From Flavobacteriaceae bacterium (GTDB taxonomy: Bacteria; Bacteroidota; Bacteroidia; Flavobacteriales; Flavobacteriaceae): 52,266 nt of DNA. Both the position numbers and the translations under genes were made by a program. Where the stretch lies: positions 1-52,266 of the forward strand of contig JAKMEK010000090.1 in the NCBI GenBank assembly GCA_022425945.1, read 5' to 3'. The notes beneath the pieces are model-generated. The model made no database searches. It saw only the letters and a list, made by a program, of their open reading frames with translations, and was not told the DNA's origin. Shown here one piece after another: positions 8,461 to 17,532 of this stretch (within the stretch, counting starts at the first letter, position 1; each line of letters begins with the position of its first letter).

Positions 8461-9773
8461 TAGGGATTGTTTTGTAAAAAGTCAGCCACGGCGCTGTGAC
8501 TTACTGCGGTTGTTTTGAAATATTCGGTTGCTTTTTCTTTTTGGTCTCCGCTAGCATTTAGCTGATTGAGAATATTTAGTAAATGCATTTTCATGTGTCC
8601 TTTTTGAATGCCAGAAGTAACCAATGAACGCAAGGCTCCAAAATTTTGAGCCAAACCTGCAACGCATATGATTTGCATTAATTCGGTGGCAGATGGATTG
8701 CCAAGTAATTGCATGGACCATTTTACTAACGGATGAAGTTTTGTGAGCCCTCCTACAGTTCCAATGGCTAGTGGAAGCGAAAGTTCAAAGCAAAAGTCGT
8801 CTCCATCGATAAAGGCATTGGAAAGACTGCTGTATTGCCCGTTTCGTGCAGCATAGGCATGCACCCCGGCTTCAACAGCACGAAAGTCGTTTCCCGTAGC
8901 GATGACCACAGCATCTACGCCATTCATGATTCCTTTATTATGGGTGACGGCTCTGTAAGGCTCTTCTTTAGCAATGGCCACAGCTCGCACAAACTTTTCT
9001 GCAAATGCACGTTTGCTCAAGCCCTCTTCAACGTCAAGTTCTTCGATTGGACATCGTACACTTGCTCTGGCCACACAATTGGGTACATAGTTGGAGAGAA
9101 TACTCATTACAATTTCAATGTCTTTTTCTGCTGCTGAAAAAATGGTAGCTTCTTGCACATAGTGCTTAAGACGCTTGGCCAATTCTTCGAGACAAGAATT
9201 GATGAAATTCGCTCCCATAGAATCTGCCGTCAAAAACGTAAGATGCAATTGGTAATAATGTTCAATAGAGGAGGTTTTGTCGCGAAGCTCTATCGATTGT
9301 ATACCTCCACCTCTTTTTTCCATGTTCCGTGTAATGCTTGCGACATCTATTTGCAATTGAAGTTTTATTTCAGAGATGAATTGCTTCAGTTTATGCGCAT
9401 CTCCAGTATAGATAAAATGAATCTGTCCTATTTTTTCTTCTCCAAGAATTTCTGTTTTGAATCCGCCGCGCTCTCCCCAATACTTGGCTGCTTTCGCTGC
9501 CGCGGCAACCACTGAACTTTCTTCAATTGCCATAGGAATGGTGTAGTGTTGTCCGTTGATGTTAAAGTTGGGTGCTACACCAAGGGGCAGATAGAAGTTA
9601 CTGATGGTGTTTTCAATAAAGTCATCATGCAGTTGCTGTAAGCTTGCATCACTATTCCAGTATTGCTCAACGACTTGTTTGGCCAATGTGTCATTGTGAA
9701 AGTGATGCTCGATTAACCAATCTATTTTTTCTTGTTTTGAACGTTTTGAAAAGCCGCGAACTGGAGAACTCAT
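8460..9773 (-). CDS. mvaA: Hydroxymethylglutaryl-CoA reductase, class II
   Basis: Interconverts HMG-CoA and mevalonate using NAD(P)H. The 437-residue length and soluble architecture match the class II bacterial enzyme. Catalytic residues can be placed by motif: Glu in IPMAIEESSVVAAA (E84/E85), Lys in THNKGIMNG (K280), Asp in ATGNDFRAVEAG (D296) and His in GHMKMH (H393). The cofactor-binding DSMGAN motif is at 184-189. Class II enzymes are often annotated as degradative, but in Bacteroidota with a mevalonate pathway they serve biosynthesis. The adjoining GHMP kinase supports the biosynthetic direction. A -7-like box, TATATTTA, lies 18 bp upstream of the start on the minus strand. Confidence 0.93.
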   Translation of the reverse strand: MSSPVRGFSKRSKQEKIDWLIEHHFHNDTLAKQVVEQYWNSDASLQQLHDDFIENTISNFYLPLGVAPNFNINGQHYTIPMAIEESSVVAAAAKAAKYWGERGGFKTEILGEEKIGQIHFIYTGDAHKLKQFISEIKLQLQIDVASITRNMEKRGGGIQSIELRDKTSSIEHYYQLHLTFLTADSMGANFINSCLEELAKRLKHYVQEATIFSAAEKDIEIVMSILSNYVPNCVARASVRCPIEELDVEEGLSKRAFAEKFVRAVAIAKEEPYRAVTHNKGIMNGVDAVVIATGNDFRAVEAGVHAYAARNGQYSSLSNAFIDGDDFCFELSLPLAIGTVGGLTKLHPLVKWSMQLLGNPSATELMQIICVAGLAQNFGALRSLVTSGIQKGHMKMHLLNILNQLNASGDQKEKATEYFKTTAVSHSAVADFLQNNP

Positions 9774-9790
9774 TCTGAATTATTTTTTGG

Positions 9791-9798
9791 TAAATATA
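9791..9798 (-). promoter_or_regulatory. Candidate -7 box for the mvaA-GYDIA kinase pair
   Basis: On the minus strand TATATTTA matches TAnnTTTG at 7 of 8 positions, about 18 bp before the mvaA ATG, in the divergent gap with the peptidase gene. It lies in a near-palindrome (GGTATATTTACC). No clean -33 TTG is seen at the expected distance, so confidence is low. Confidence 0.3.
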
Positions 9799-9884
9799 CC
9801 ATTTTTAAAAGCAGGTTAATTTTTGTTAAGGATAGGATTCTTTAGCATTAAATGATTATTTTCCCTCCTTAAAATAAATATTAC

Positions 9885-12050
9885 ATGCGTTTTTATCTTT
9901 CTTCTTTATTGCTACTTTTTTTTGTTGTACAAATTAATGGCCAACAAAAAGTACTCACCAATGAGGCCATCTGGGATTTTGAATTTTCTCAGGAGACCTT
10001 AGCCTCTATTCATCCCTTAAAGAGTCAAAGTGCATATACTGTGATCAAGGTTGATTATGAAAAGCGACAAGCGAAAATAGTCTTGTATGATTATGCAACC
10101 GCAAAAGAACTAGCCGTTTTGGTAGATTCTTCCACTTCCGCACAAATTCCATTTTTTACGGCCTATTACTTCTCCGAGGATGAGCAGAAAATTCTTTTAG
10201 AAACAGCAGTTGAACCCATTTACAGAAGATCGAAGCGCGCAGAATATTGGATACTAGACCGCAACACAAAAAAGCTTGATTACCTCTTCGGTGGAAAAGT
10301 ACAAGAACCGCGTTTTTCTCCAGATGGTTCCAAGGTTGCCTTTGTTTACCAACGTAATTTATACATAAAAAATTTAGTCAATAACAGTATCGAACAGGTG
10401 ACCACCTCTGGAAATAAGCACATCATCAATGGTTTAACAGATTGGGTTTATGAGGAAGAGTTTGGTTTTGTTCGGGCGTTTGATTGGAATGCTAGTGGAA
10501 CGGCGATTGCCTTTATGCAGTTTGATGAAACGGATGTTCCAGAATTTTCTATGGACATCTATGGCGATCAACTGTATCAATTTCCTTACACCTTCAAATA
10601 CCCTAAAGCAGGTGAAAAAAATGCCATTGTTAGTCTGTATCTGCATACACTCAAAAACAAAGCAACAGCCAAAATTGAGTTAGGAGAGGAGCAACCTTAC
10701 TACATTCCACGCTTTGAATTTACTCCTGAAGAGAATCGCTTAGTTGTACAAACAATGAATCGTTTGCAAAACGAGCTAATTTTATGGGAATATGTGACTA
10801 CTTCGGGGGTAGCAAAAAAACTAGTGCAAGAAATATCGGATACCTATGTCGATGTGCACAGTAATCTTAGATTCTTGGACAAAGGAGATTTTATTTGGAC
10901 CAGTGAGCGAGATGGTTTTAATCACATTTACCACTACAATGCTGATGGTAGTCTAAAGAAACAAATTACAAAAGGTCCTTGGGAGGTAACGCGTTTTTTT
11001 GGACTTAACCCAAAGACAAAAGAAGTCTATTATGCCTCTGTAGAACCAGGTTCGACAGAACGTGCGGTATATGCTATTGGGTTAAATGGAAAAAAGAAAC
11101 GTGCACTTACTCCAGAAAAGGGAACCAATGGGGTTTCGTTTAGTGCAGACTATCGTTACTACATTCATACCTATGAAGATGCAAAAACCCCCAGAATTTA
11201 TAACCTCAGATCAACAAAAAACAGTTCTTTAGTTCGAGAAATTGAAAACAATGCAGCCTTGGTTGAAAAGTTGAAAGACTACGCTTTTACTCAAAAAGAG
11301 TTTTCTACCATTGCAGTAAACGGTGAAGAACTTAATATGTGGACCATGAAACCTACTGATTTTGATCCTAGCAAAAAATACCCATTATTTATGTATCAAT
11401 ATTCTGGACCTGGTTCACAAAAAGTAGCCAATAAATGGTACGATCAACGCGATCTGTGGCATCAACTATTGACTCAGAAAGGCTATATAGTCGCCTGTAT
11501 CGATGGGCGTGGAACAGGATTTAAAGGAGCAGAATTTAAAAAGGTAACCTATCAGCAATTGACCAAATATGAAACGGAAGATCAAATTGCAGCAGCCAAA
11601 AAGTTGGGTGCATTACCTTATATAGATGCAGGTCGAATTGGGATATGGGGATGGAGTTATGGGGGACATATGTCTACAAACTGCATACTAAAAGGAAATG
11701 ACGTTTTTGCACTTGCCATTGCCGTTGCTCCAGTAACCAATTGGCGTTTTTATGATACCATTTACACGGAAAGATTCATGCGTACCCCTCAAGAAAATCC
11801 CTCGGGTTATGACTTGAATTCTCCTTTGAATTACGCACATTTACTCAAAGGGAAATACTTGCTTATTCATGGTTCAGGAGATGATAATGTCCATGTGCAA
11901 AATACCATGCGTATGATTGAGGCATTGGTGCAAGCGGATAAGCAATTTGATTGGGCCATTTATCCAGATAAAAATCACGGAATCTATGGTGGAAATACAA
12001 GTACCCATCTCTTTAATAAAATGACTACATTTATTGAAAATAACCTCTAA
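9885..12050 (+). CDS. Dipeptidyl peptidase IV-like S9 family peptidase
   Basis: Removes X-Pro (or X-Ala) dipeptides from peptide N-termini, probably in the periplasm. The 721-residue protein has a signal peptide (LSSLLLLFFVVQINGQQ), an N-terminal beta-propeller domain and a C-terminal alpha/beta-hydrolase domain. The double-Glu motif that anchors the substrate N-terminus is present in DWVYEEEFG (E190-E192). The catalytic serine is S591 in GWSYGG, the aspartate is in GDDNVH (D666/D667) and the histidine is H698 in KNHGIYGG. These features identify subfamily S9B rather than a general prolyl oligopeptidase. The next gene encodes a di/tripeptide transporter, fitting a release-and-import role. Confidence 0.93.
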   Translation: MRFYLSSLLLLFFVVQINGQQKVLTNEAIWDFEFSQETLASIHPLKSQSAYTVIKVDYEKRQAKIVLYDYATAKELAVLVDSSTSAQIPFFTAYYFSEDEQKILLETAVEPIYRRSKRAEYWILDRNTKKLDYLFGGKVQEPRFSPDGSKVAFVYQRNLYIKNLVNNSIEQVTTSGNKHIINGLTDWVYEEEFGFVRAFDWNASGTAIAFMQFDETDVPEFSMDIYGDQLYQFPYTFKYPKAGEKNAIVSLYLHTLKNKATAKIELGEEQPYYIPRFEFTPEENRLVVQTMNRLQNELILWEYVTTSGVAKKLVQEISDTYVDVHSNLRFLDKGDFIWTSERDGFNHIYHYNADGSLKKQITKGPWEVTRFFGLNPKTKEVYYASVEPGSTERAVYAIGLNGKKKRALTPEKGTNGVSFSADYRYYIHTYEDAKTPRIYNLRSTKNSSLVREIENNAALVEKLKDYAFTQKEFSTIAVNGEELNMWTMKPTDFDPSKKYPLFMYQYSGPGSQKVANKWYDQRDLWHQLLTQKGYIVACIDGRGTGFKGAEFKKVTYQQLTKYETEDQIAAAKKLGALPYIDAGRIGIWGWSYGGHMSTNCILKGNDVFALAIAVAPVTNWRFYDTIYTERFMRTPQENPSGYDLNSPLNYAHLLKGKYLLIHGSGDDNVHVQNTMRMIEALVQADKQFDWAIYPDKNHGIYGGNTSTHLFNKMTTFIENNL

Positions 12051-12075
12051 AGAGAGAATTAAACAACAGACTATT

Positions 12076-13605
12076 ATGGCGACAGCGCAAAACACTGAGG
12101 CAACCCTTTTTGGACATCCCAAAGGACTCTTTTATTTATTTTTTGCAGAACTGTGGGAACGGTTTAGCTTTTATGGCATGCGAGCGTTGTTAACGCTCTA
12201 CATGGTCGAAGAGATTTTCAAATCATTATCTAATAGAGATTTTGCAACGGCTGCTGTTTATGCTTCCTATGGTTCTTTAGTTTATGCTTCAACCGTTATA
12301 GGGGGGCAAGTGTCTGATAAAATCCTAGGCATGCGTTCTTCCATCTTCTTAGGAGGGGCATTAATGGCCATTGGACATTTTGTTTTGGCCATCGAAAATG
12401 ACATTGCTTTCTTCTTAGCATTGGCTTTTATTATTGTTGGGAATGGTTTCTTTAAACCAAACATTTCAACATTTGTTGGAGCTTTATATGAAGAAGGAGA
12501 CGTGAGGAAAGATTCAGGTTTCACCATTTTCTATATGGGAATCAACATTGGTGGTTGGATTGCTCCATTGTTGTGCGGTTGGTTGGCAGTTAACTATGGC
12601 TATCACTATGGTTTTGCCCTAGCTGGTTTTGGAATGATGGCTGGCTTAATTTTCTTCTGGAGTGGAATCAAGAAAAATGTTTTTGGAGATAAAGGCTTAC
12701 CTCCTAGTATGGACGTATTTGAACGTTCAGTTCTAGGAATTCCTCAAAAAACACTTATCCCAATTCTTTCTGTATTGTCTGTGCCCTTAATCGCCTATGT
12801 GTTGTCTTCTTATGAGGCCATAATGGGAGGAGAATCGTTCTTAGGCAATGAGACAATTGTTGGTCTGATCTTCAAAGTAATTGGAATTACCATCATCGTC
12901 TATTTGACAACCATACTATTGAATGCTACTTCTACGGAAAGAAAAAAACTCTTTATGGCTGTTTTAATTACATTTTTTATGACGATGTTTTGGGGCTTCC
13001 ATGAGTTGTCAGGAAGTGTAATTACTCTGTTTGCCTCAAGGAATGTTGCCTTAGATGGGTTCATGACTGCAGCACAAACCAACTCTTTAAACTCGATGTT
13101 TATTATCCTTCTCGCCATCCCAATCTCATGGCTGTGGGGGTATTTGTCAAAAAAGAATTTAAATCCACGAACCCCATATAAATTTGGTCTAGGTTTGGTT
13201 TTAGCTGGAGCTAGTTTTTACATTCTAGCCTTGAGTAAAGGGAGTGCTGATGCGAATGGGATGGTTCCTTTCGCTTATTTAATCATCATGTATTTGGTTT
13301 TATCGATTGGCGAATTGTTTATGTCTCCAGTTGGTTTATCTAAAATCACCTCATTATCGCCAAAACGAATTGTAGCCTTCATGATGGGTATTTGGTTTTT
13401 GTCTTCTGCCTATGCTTTTCAAATTGTAGGCTTTATTGGCAAGCAACTTGCTGTAGATAGTACTGATGTCAATGTTGGTGGTCTGGACACTTTGGGAATT
13501 TATACCGATGGCTTTATGCTCATTTCACAATATTCGTTGGGTGCAGGATTAATTGTTATTGTTTTCTCTCCTCTAATGAAAAAGTTGATGGGAGACGTTC
13601 ACTAA
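12076..13605 (+). CDS. POT/PTR family proton-coupled di/tripeptide transporter
   Basis: A 509-residue inner-membrane transporter of the major facilitator superfamily with about 12-14 hydrophobic segments. The family signature ELWERFSFYGMRALL (ExxERFxYYG) lies at the N-terminus, and the PTR2-type FKPNISTFVGALY plus FTIFYMGINIGG follow around residues 120-155. These include residues known in the family for proton coupling. An upstream in-frame ATG at 12034 would overlap the peptidase gene by 17 bp and add 14 polar residues. I prefer the ATG at 12076, which gives the conserved short N-terminus and a 25-bp gap. It probably imports dipeptides produced by the upstream DPP IV. Confidence 0.92.
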   Translation: MATAQNTEATLFGHPKGLFYLFFAELWERFSFYGMRALLTLYMVEEIFKSLSNRDFATAAVYASYGSLVYASTVIGGQVSDKILGMRSSIFLGGALMAIGHFVLAIENDIAFFLALAFIIVGNGFFKPNISTFVGALYEEGDVRKDSGFTIFYMGINIGGWIAPLLCGWLAVNYGYHYGFALAGFGMMAGLIFFWSGIKKNVFGDKGLPPSMDVFERSVLGIPQKTLIPILSVLSVPLIAYVLSSYEAIMGGESFLGNETIVGLIFKVIGITIIVYLTTILLNATSTERKKLFMAVLITFFMTMFWGFHELSGSVITLFASRNVALDGFMTAAQTNSLNSMFIILLAIPISWLWGYLSKKNLNPRTPYKFGLGLVLAGASFYILALSKGSADANGMVPFAYLIIMYLVLSIGELFMSPVGLSKITSLSPKRIVAFMMGIWFLSSAYAFQIVGFIGKQLAVDSTDVNVGGLDTLGIYTDGFMLISQYSLGAGLIVIVFSPLMKKLMGDVH

Positions 13606-13615
13606 AAAAATATTC

Positions 13616-14155
13616 ATGAAACGTTTGTTACTTATTTTATTCTTGCTGGGTTCAATTGCTGGTCAAGCACAAGAAATTCAATGGATGACCTTGGCTGAAG
13701 CGATGGAGGCACAAAAGACGGTGCCCAAAAAGATTTTTATGGATGTATATACTGTTTGGTGCGGTCCATGTAAATTATTAGATAAAAAGACCTTTGCCAA
13801 TAGAGATGTTGCTCGCTACATAAGTGAACACTACTATGCTGTAAAATTCAATGCGGAAGGCAACGAAGAAATTCGTTTTTATGATCGCGTTTTTCGCAAT
13901 CCAAATTATGATCCTAAAAGAAAAGGGCGAAATGGTACCCACGAATTCACTCAGTTTTTAGGAGTCAAAGGCTATCCTACTATGGTCTTTTTTAGTGAAG
14001 AAGGTGATCCTATTATGCCGGTAGTTGGGTATTACACCCCCCGTCAATTGGAGCCTTATTTGAAAATGATTAAGCAAGGCGATTACGCTGTTTTTTCAAA
14101 ACCAGAGGATATAGAGATCTATTTAAAAACCTTCACTCCACGTTTTCGAGGATAA
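13616..14155 (+). CDS. Exported thioredoxin-family protein
   Basis: A 179-residue protein with a signal peptide (LLLILFLLGSIAGQAQ) and a thioredoxin fold. The redox motif WCGPC (C49-C52) and the cis-proline loop GYPTMVFF are intact, so it should be an active periplasmic thiol-disulfide protein. It resembles thioredoxin_7/DUF255-type proteins more than classical TrxA. It starts 10 bp after the peptide transporter and is probably the last gene of that operon. Its final codons overlap the end of the convergent comEC gene by 33 bp. The partner protein is unknown. Confidence 0.85.
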   Translation: MKRLLLILFLLGSIAGQAQEIQWMTLAEAMEAQKTVPKKIFMDVYTVWCGPCKLLDKKTFANRDVARYISEHYYAVKFNAEGNEEIRFYDRVFRNPNYDPKRKGRNGTHEFTQFLGVKGYPTMVFFSEEGDPIMPVVGYYTPRQLEPYLKMIKQGDYAVFSKPEDIEIYLKTFTPRFRG

Positions 14156-16123
14156 GGCATAGGCACCCATTGTTGAGGTGATGTGGTAGGGCGTTTTTGA
14201 CTTCTCAAGGCTTATTGTCCATCGACCAATATAGTAAGGCGTGATGCTTCCATCAATGATTACCATTTTTGGAGAATGCTTTTTTATGAGCCGCTCTAGG
14301 TTAACTGTTGGATTGTTTTTTAACAGTATAAGAGCATTTTCTTGCAGAAGAAGCTCTTCTGGCCAATCCTTTCCGATGATATATAGCTGCTGATCATCGA
14401 TTGCGTATCCATCGAATAAAGGTGCTGTGGTCCAGCTAGCATGGGAGAAATTTCGAATGAAATGCCGAACGATAAAATGCTGTTCATTGAGCAGAGCATT
14501 GCTGTGAAAAATGATTGATTTCCCTCTTTTTTCCACCATTATCGTTTCTCCATAGGAATGTGTCACCCACAGCTTTTTTTCTTTATCGGTGGTTAAAGTA
14601 TTCAGGTGCATTTGTAAAATAATTAGGCTACAAAACGCGTAAAGGTACCAATGCATTTTCTTTTGATGCAGTCCTACTATACAGCAAAAGAGGATTAGAT
14701 ATAGTAGAACTAAGCTGAGTTTATCCAATACTAAGGAGGAGAAAATAAACTCTTCTTGATGGCTAACCCAAGATACAAATAGGTTCATTTTTTGAACTAC
14801 CCAATCCAGTAACGTGATAATAATTTTAGGTAGTGGAAAGAAAAGAAGCCACAGAATGCAACCAACTCCTAGATAAAGAAAGCCACCAATAAACGGTAAA
14901 ATAGTCCAATTGGTCAGGAGAAATAGACCTGGAAATTGGTGGAAATGATAGATGCTAGTTGGTGCTACAGCAATTTGGGCGGCCAAGCATACGGTGGTTA
15001 GGTTCCAGATCCATTGTAGGGGTTTGAAGTTCCATTTGTAATGCATCAAGGGCTGGAGATATAAAATCCCAAAGACGGTCAAGTAACTCATTTGAAATCC
15101 TATTTGAAGAATAAATCGCGGATGAAAAAACACCAAAATCCCCATGGACAACAGAACAAGGTAGGCGGTGGGTAATCTTCGATGGCTTTGTACGCCCAAA
15201 TGATAAGCAGAAAAAAGGGTGACCGACCGTAAAACAGAAGCCGTAGCGCCAACAAAAAAAGCATAGCACCAAAGCAATATTAAAACGCCGATAAGATGAA
15301 TTAAGTGGCCAGACGGAAGTGCCCTTAAAGGGAGAAGAAGCCATTGAAATAAAAGCATCAGAAGACCAACATGAAGGCCCGAAATAGCAAACAAATGCAC
15401 AACACCAGCTTTGGCATATTGATCTCTGGTTTGAGCGTCTAGACTCGAACGTTCTCCCAGTAACATGGTTTTTAAAATCGCTATAGTTGACGAGTTTAAT
15501 CTGCTCTCATCAAGTTTTTTCAAGACAAGGTTTTTACTTTGAAATAGGGTTTTCATGGAATGCCCAAGGAATTCGATGGTGTTACTACTCGTTTGTATTT
15601 GGTGGAATATGGATAGTTGCTCTAGGTATGCTTTATAATTAAATCCTTTTGGGTTCAATGGAGATGGAATTGGCCTTAAGGGGGCGCTGACTAGAAGTTT
15701 GTCTCCCAATAAAAATGGAACGAAATTACTGTCTTTTTTGACGTGCAACAAAATCTTACCCGCTGCAGGCTTTCCATTTACAGCAGTAATATCAGCATAA
15801 AAACGATGATTTCTGGTATTCTCTCTCAGTCGTTGTTGTAATTCAATTTCTATCTGGTTGATTCCGGTAGTAGTGAGTTGACTGTAATGCTTATCCGGCA
15901 GAAATTGATCGATATGCGCCGTGCAAAAACCTAAGCAAAAGAAAATAATTCCCCAAAATAAAGTAGACCAATAGAAAATCGATTTAAAGGAGAAATAAGC
16001 TAAGCTTATCAAGCTTATTGCAATAGTCAATAGCTTATCCGAGAGTGCTTCTTGAAAATAAAAATGTACACCAAGTATAGCAACCAATAGGTAGGGAACA
16101 AGTGGTAATGATAAGGGTTTCAC
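14123..16123 (-). CDS. comEC: ComEC/Rec2 family competence protein
   Basis: Inner-membrane channel protein for import of single-stranded DNA during natural transformation. The 666-residue protein has an N-terminal DUF4131/OB-like region (about 30-180), then the Competence domain with HLFAISGLHVGLLM (about 240-255), a hallmark motif, and many membrane segments to about residue 500. The C-terminal about 150 residues are soluble. They show no metallo-beta-lactamase HxHxDH motif, so the nuclease-like domain of the Bacillus protein is absent or degenerate, as is common in shorter bacteroidotal ComEC. The 3' end overlaps the thioredoxin gene on the other strand. It lies 20 bp after lpxB, probably in one transcript. 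Confidence 0.9.
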   Translation of the reverse strand: MKPLSLPLVPYLLVAILGVHFYFQEALSDKLLTIAISLISLAYFSFKSIFYWSTLFWGIIFFCLGFCTAHIDQFLPDKHYSQLTTTGINQIEIELQQRLRENTRNHRFYADITAVNGKPAAGKILLHVKKDSNFVPFLLGDKLLVSAPLRPIPSPLNPKGFNYKAYLEQLSIFHQIQTSSNTIEFLGHSMKTLFQSKNLVLKKLDESRLNSSTIAILKTMLLGERSSLDAQTRDQYAKAGVVHLFAISGLHVGLLMLLFQWLLLPLRALPSGHLIHLIGVLILLWCYAFFVGATASVLRSVTLFSAYHLGVQSHRRLPTAYLVLLSMGILVFFHPRFILQIGFQMSYLTVFGILYLQPLMHYKWNFKPLQWIWNLTTVCLAAQIAVAPTSIYHFHQFPGLFLLTNWTILPFIGGFLYLGVGCILWLLFFPLPKIIITLLDWVVQKMNLFVSWVSHQEEFIFSSLVLDKLSLVLLYLILFCCIVGLHQKKMHWYLYAFCSLIILQMHLNTLTTDKEKKLWVTHSYGETIMVEKRGKSIIFHSNALLNEQHFIVRHFIRNFSHASWTTAPLFDGYAIDDQQLYIIGKDWPEELLLQENALILLKNNPTVNLERLIKKHSPKMVIIDGSITPYYIGRWTISLEKSKTPYHITSTMGAYALSSKTWSEGF

Positions 16124-16143
16124 CCCTTAAAGATATAAAAAGC

Positions 16144-17253
16144 CTATTGTAAGCTTTTGACGATGGATTGTGCAACTTTCTCGCTGGCTTTGTTTTGTCC
16201 CAATTTCAGTTCGATTGCTTGGTAGTCTCCGATTATTTCTTTGCGTTTTACAGGGTCAATTAAGCGGGTTAATTCGCGCTGAATGTTTATTGCTGTACAT
16301 TTTTCCTGAATGAGTTCACTCACTATTTCTTTGTCCATAATAAGGTTAACCAAAGAGATGTATTCAAGTTTAATGATGCGTTTAGCTATCGCAAAACTAA
16401 TGGCACTACTTTTATAGCACACCAATTGAGGCACTTGAAATAAGGCCGTTTCAAGGGTAGCTGTTCCACTGGTTACGATTGCCGCATACGAATGTTTCAA
16501 GAGTGTGTAGGTCTGGTTTTGAAGCATATAAATAGAGGGGTGACTTGTAAACTGCTTGTACCAACTTGCCTCCAAGCCTGGTGCCCCCGCAAGAACAAAG
16601 CGGTAATTAGGGAAGGCGTTGATTACCTCCAGAAACACGGGCATCATTTTGAGAATTTCCTGTTTTCTGCTTCCGGGGAGAAGCGCTATTATGGGTTGAT
16701 CTGTTTGAAGTTCTAGGGGAAGATTGTGTTCCTTTTTTTTCCGCTCTTTTTGAATCACTTCTACTAAAGGGTTGCCAACATAATCTACCTCATACTGATG
16801 CTTTTCTTTAAAATAGCTTTTCTCGAAGGGAAGTATCACATACAATGCGTCTAAATCGCGTTTGATTTTTTTGATTCTATTTTCTTTCCAGGCCCAGATT
16901 TGTGGACTGATATAATAGTGATTACGAAAGCCTTGAAGTTTTGCCCAAGCAGCGATGCGCATATTAAAACCGGGATAATCTACGTAGATCAATGCGTCTG
17001 GTTGGAATTCAAGGATGTCTTTTTTACAAAACGAAATATTGCCTAAAATGGTCCGAAGATTAATGAATACTTCCCAGAACCCCATAAAGGCAAGCTCCTT
17101 GTAGTGCTTTACTAAGGTTCCTCCAGCCGCAGCCATTTTGTCCCCACCCCAAAAGCGAATTTCTGCACTTGGATCCTGTTGCAATAAGGACGCCATTAGA
17201 TTTGATCCATGAAGATCTCCAGAAGCTTCCCCAGCAATAATATAATATTTCAT
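16144..17253 (-). CDS. lpxB: Lipid-A-disaccharide synthase
   Basis: Joins UDP-2,3-diacylglucosamine to lipid X to form the lipid A disaccharide at the cytoplasmic face of the inner membrane. The 369-residue length is typical. Key motifs are the N-terminal AGEASGDLHGSNL, the FWGGDKMAAAGG stretch, ALIYVDYPGFNMR, YISPQIWAW, and the glycosyltransferase nucleotide-binding LLPGSRKQEI followed by VTSGTATLETAL. It sits directly after a small membrane protein gene (1-bp spacing) and surE, an arrangement often seen in flavobacteria. Confidence 0.96.
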   Translation of the reverse strand: MKYYIIAGEASGDLHGSNLMASLLQQDPSAEIRFWGGDKMAAAGGTLVKHYKELAFMGFWEVFINLRTILGNISFCKKDILEFQPDALIYVDYPGFNMRIAAWAKLQGFRNHYYISPQIWAWKENRIKKIKRDLDALYVILPFEKSYFKEKHQYEVDYVGNPLVEVIQKERKKKEHNLPLELQTDQPIIALLPGSRKQEILKMMPVFLEVINAFPNYRFVLAGAPGLEASWYKQFTSHPSIYMLQNQTYTLLKHSYAAIVTSGTATLETALFQVPQLVCYKSSAISFAIAKRIIKLEYISLVNLIMDKEIVSELIQEKCTAINIQRELTRLIDPVKRKEIIGDYQAIELKLGQNKASEKVAQSIVKSLQ

Positions 17254-17532
17254 TTATAGGACTTTTAATAAGGCTACCAGGCCAACAAAGAGTAACAAAA
17301 CACTTACCATACCGTAAGCCATCTTATAGCGATATTGCTGAAGTAGATAAAAGAATACTGGAAGATTAAGTAGAGCGCCTAAACTAATTAATCCACCTAA
17401 TTTCCCTTGTGCATAGAGTAACCCAATGCTGTCGATTATCCCAGTATCCGAGAAGAAAAGTGTAAATAAATACATCCCAATAAAGGTGAGCACTGTGCCC
17501 GCCAACATTCCAAGTAGCGTTTCTTTATTCAT
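17254..17532 (-). CDS. Small three-segment membrane protein between surE and lpxB
   Basis: A 92-residue hydrophobic protein with about three membrane segments (roughly residues 5-26, 45-62 and 70-90). The start at 17532 (MNKETLLGML) is preferred over an upstream one at 17640, because the longer form would add 36 polar residues translated from inside surE. With the short start the gene overlaps the surE stop by only 8 bp, typical of translational coupling. The function is not recognised; the position between surE and lpxB is its only clue. Confidence 0.75.
   Translation of the reverse strand: MNKETLLGMLAGTVLTFIGMYLFTLFFSDTGIIDSIGLLYAQGKLGGLISLGALLNLPVFFYLLQQYRYKMAYGMVSVLLLFVGLVALLKVL

Noticed and set aside
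12034-12075. Earlier start of the POT transporter gene
   Set aside because: It overlaps the peptidase gene by 17 bp and adds 14 polar residues before the conserved short N-terminus.
15993-16020. Overlapping short palindromes (ATAAGCTAAGCTTAT and AAGCTT repeats) in the 5' part of comEC
   Set aside because: Inside coding sequence, imperfect, without a T-tract; consistent with chance in AT-rich DNA.
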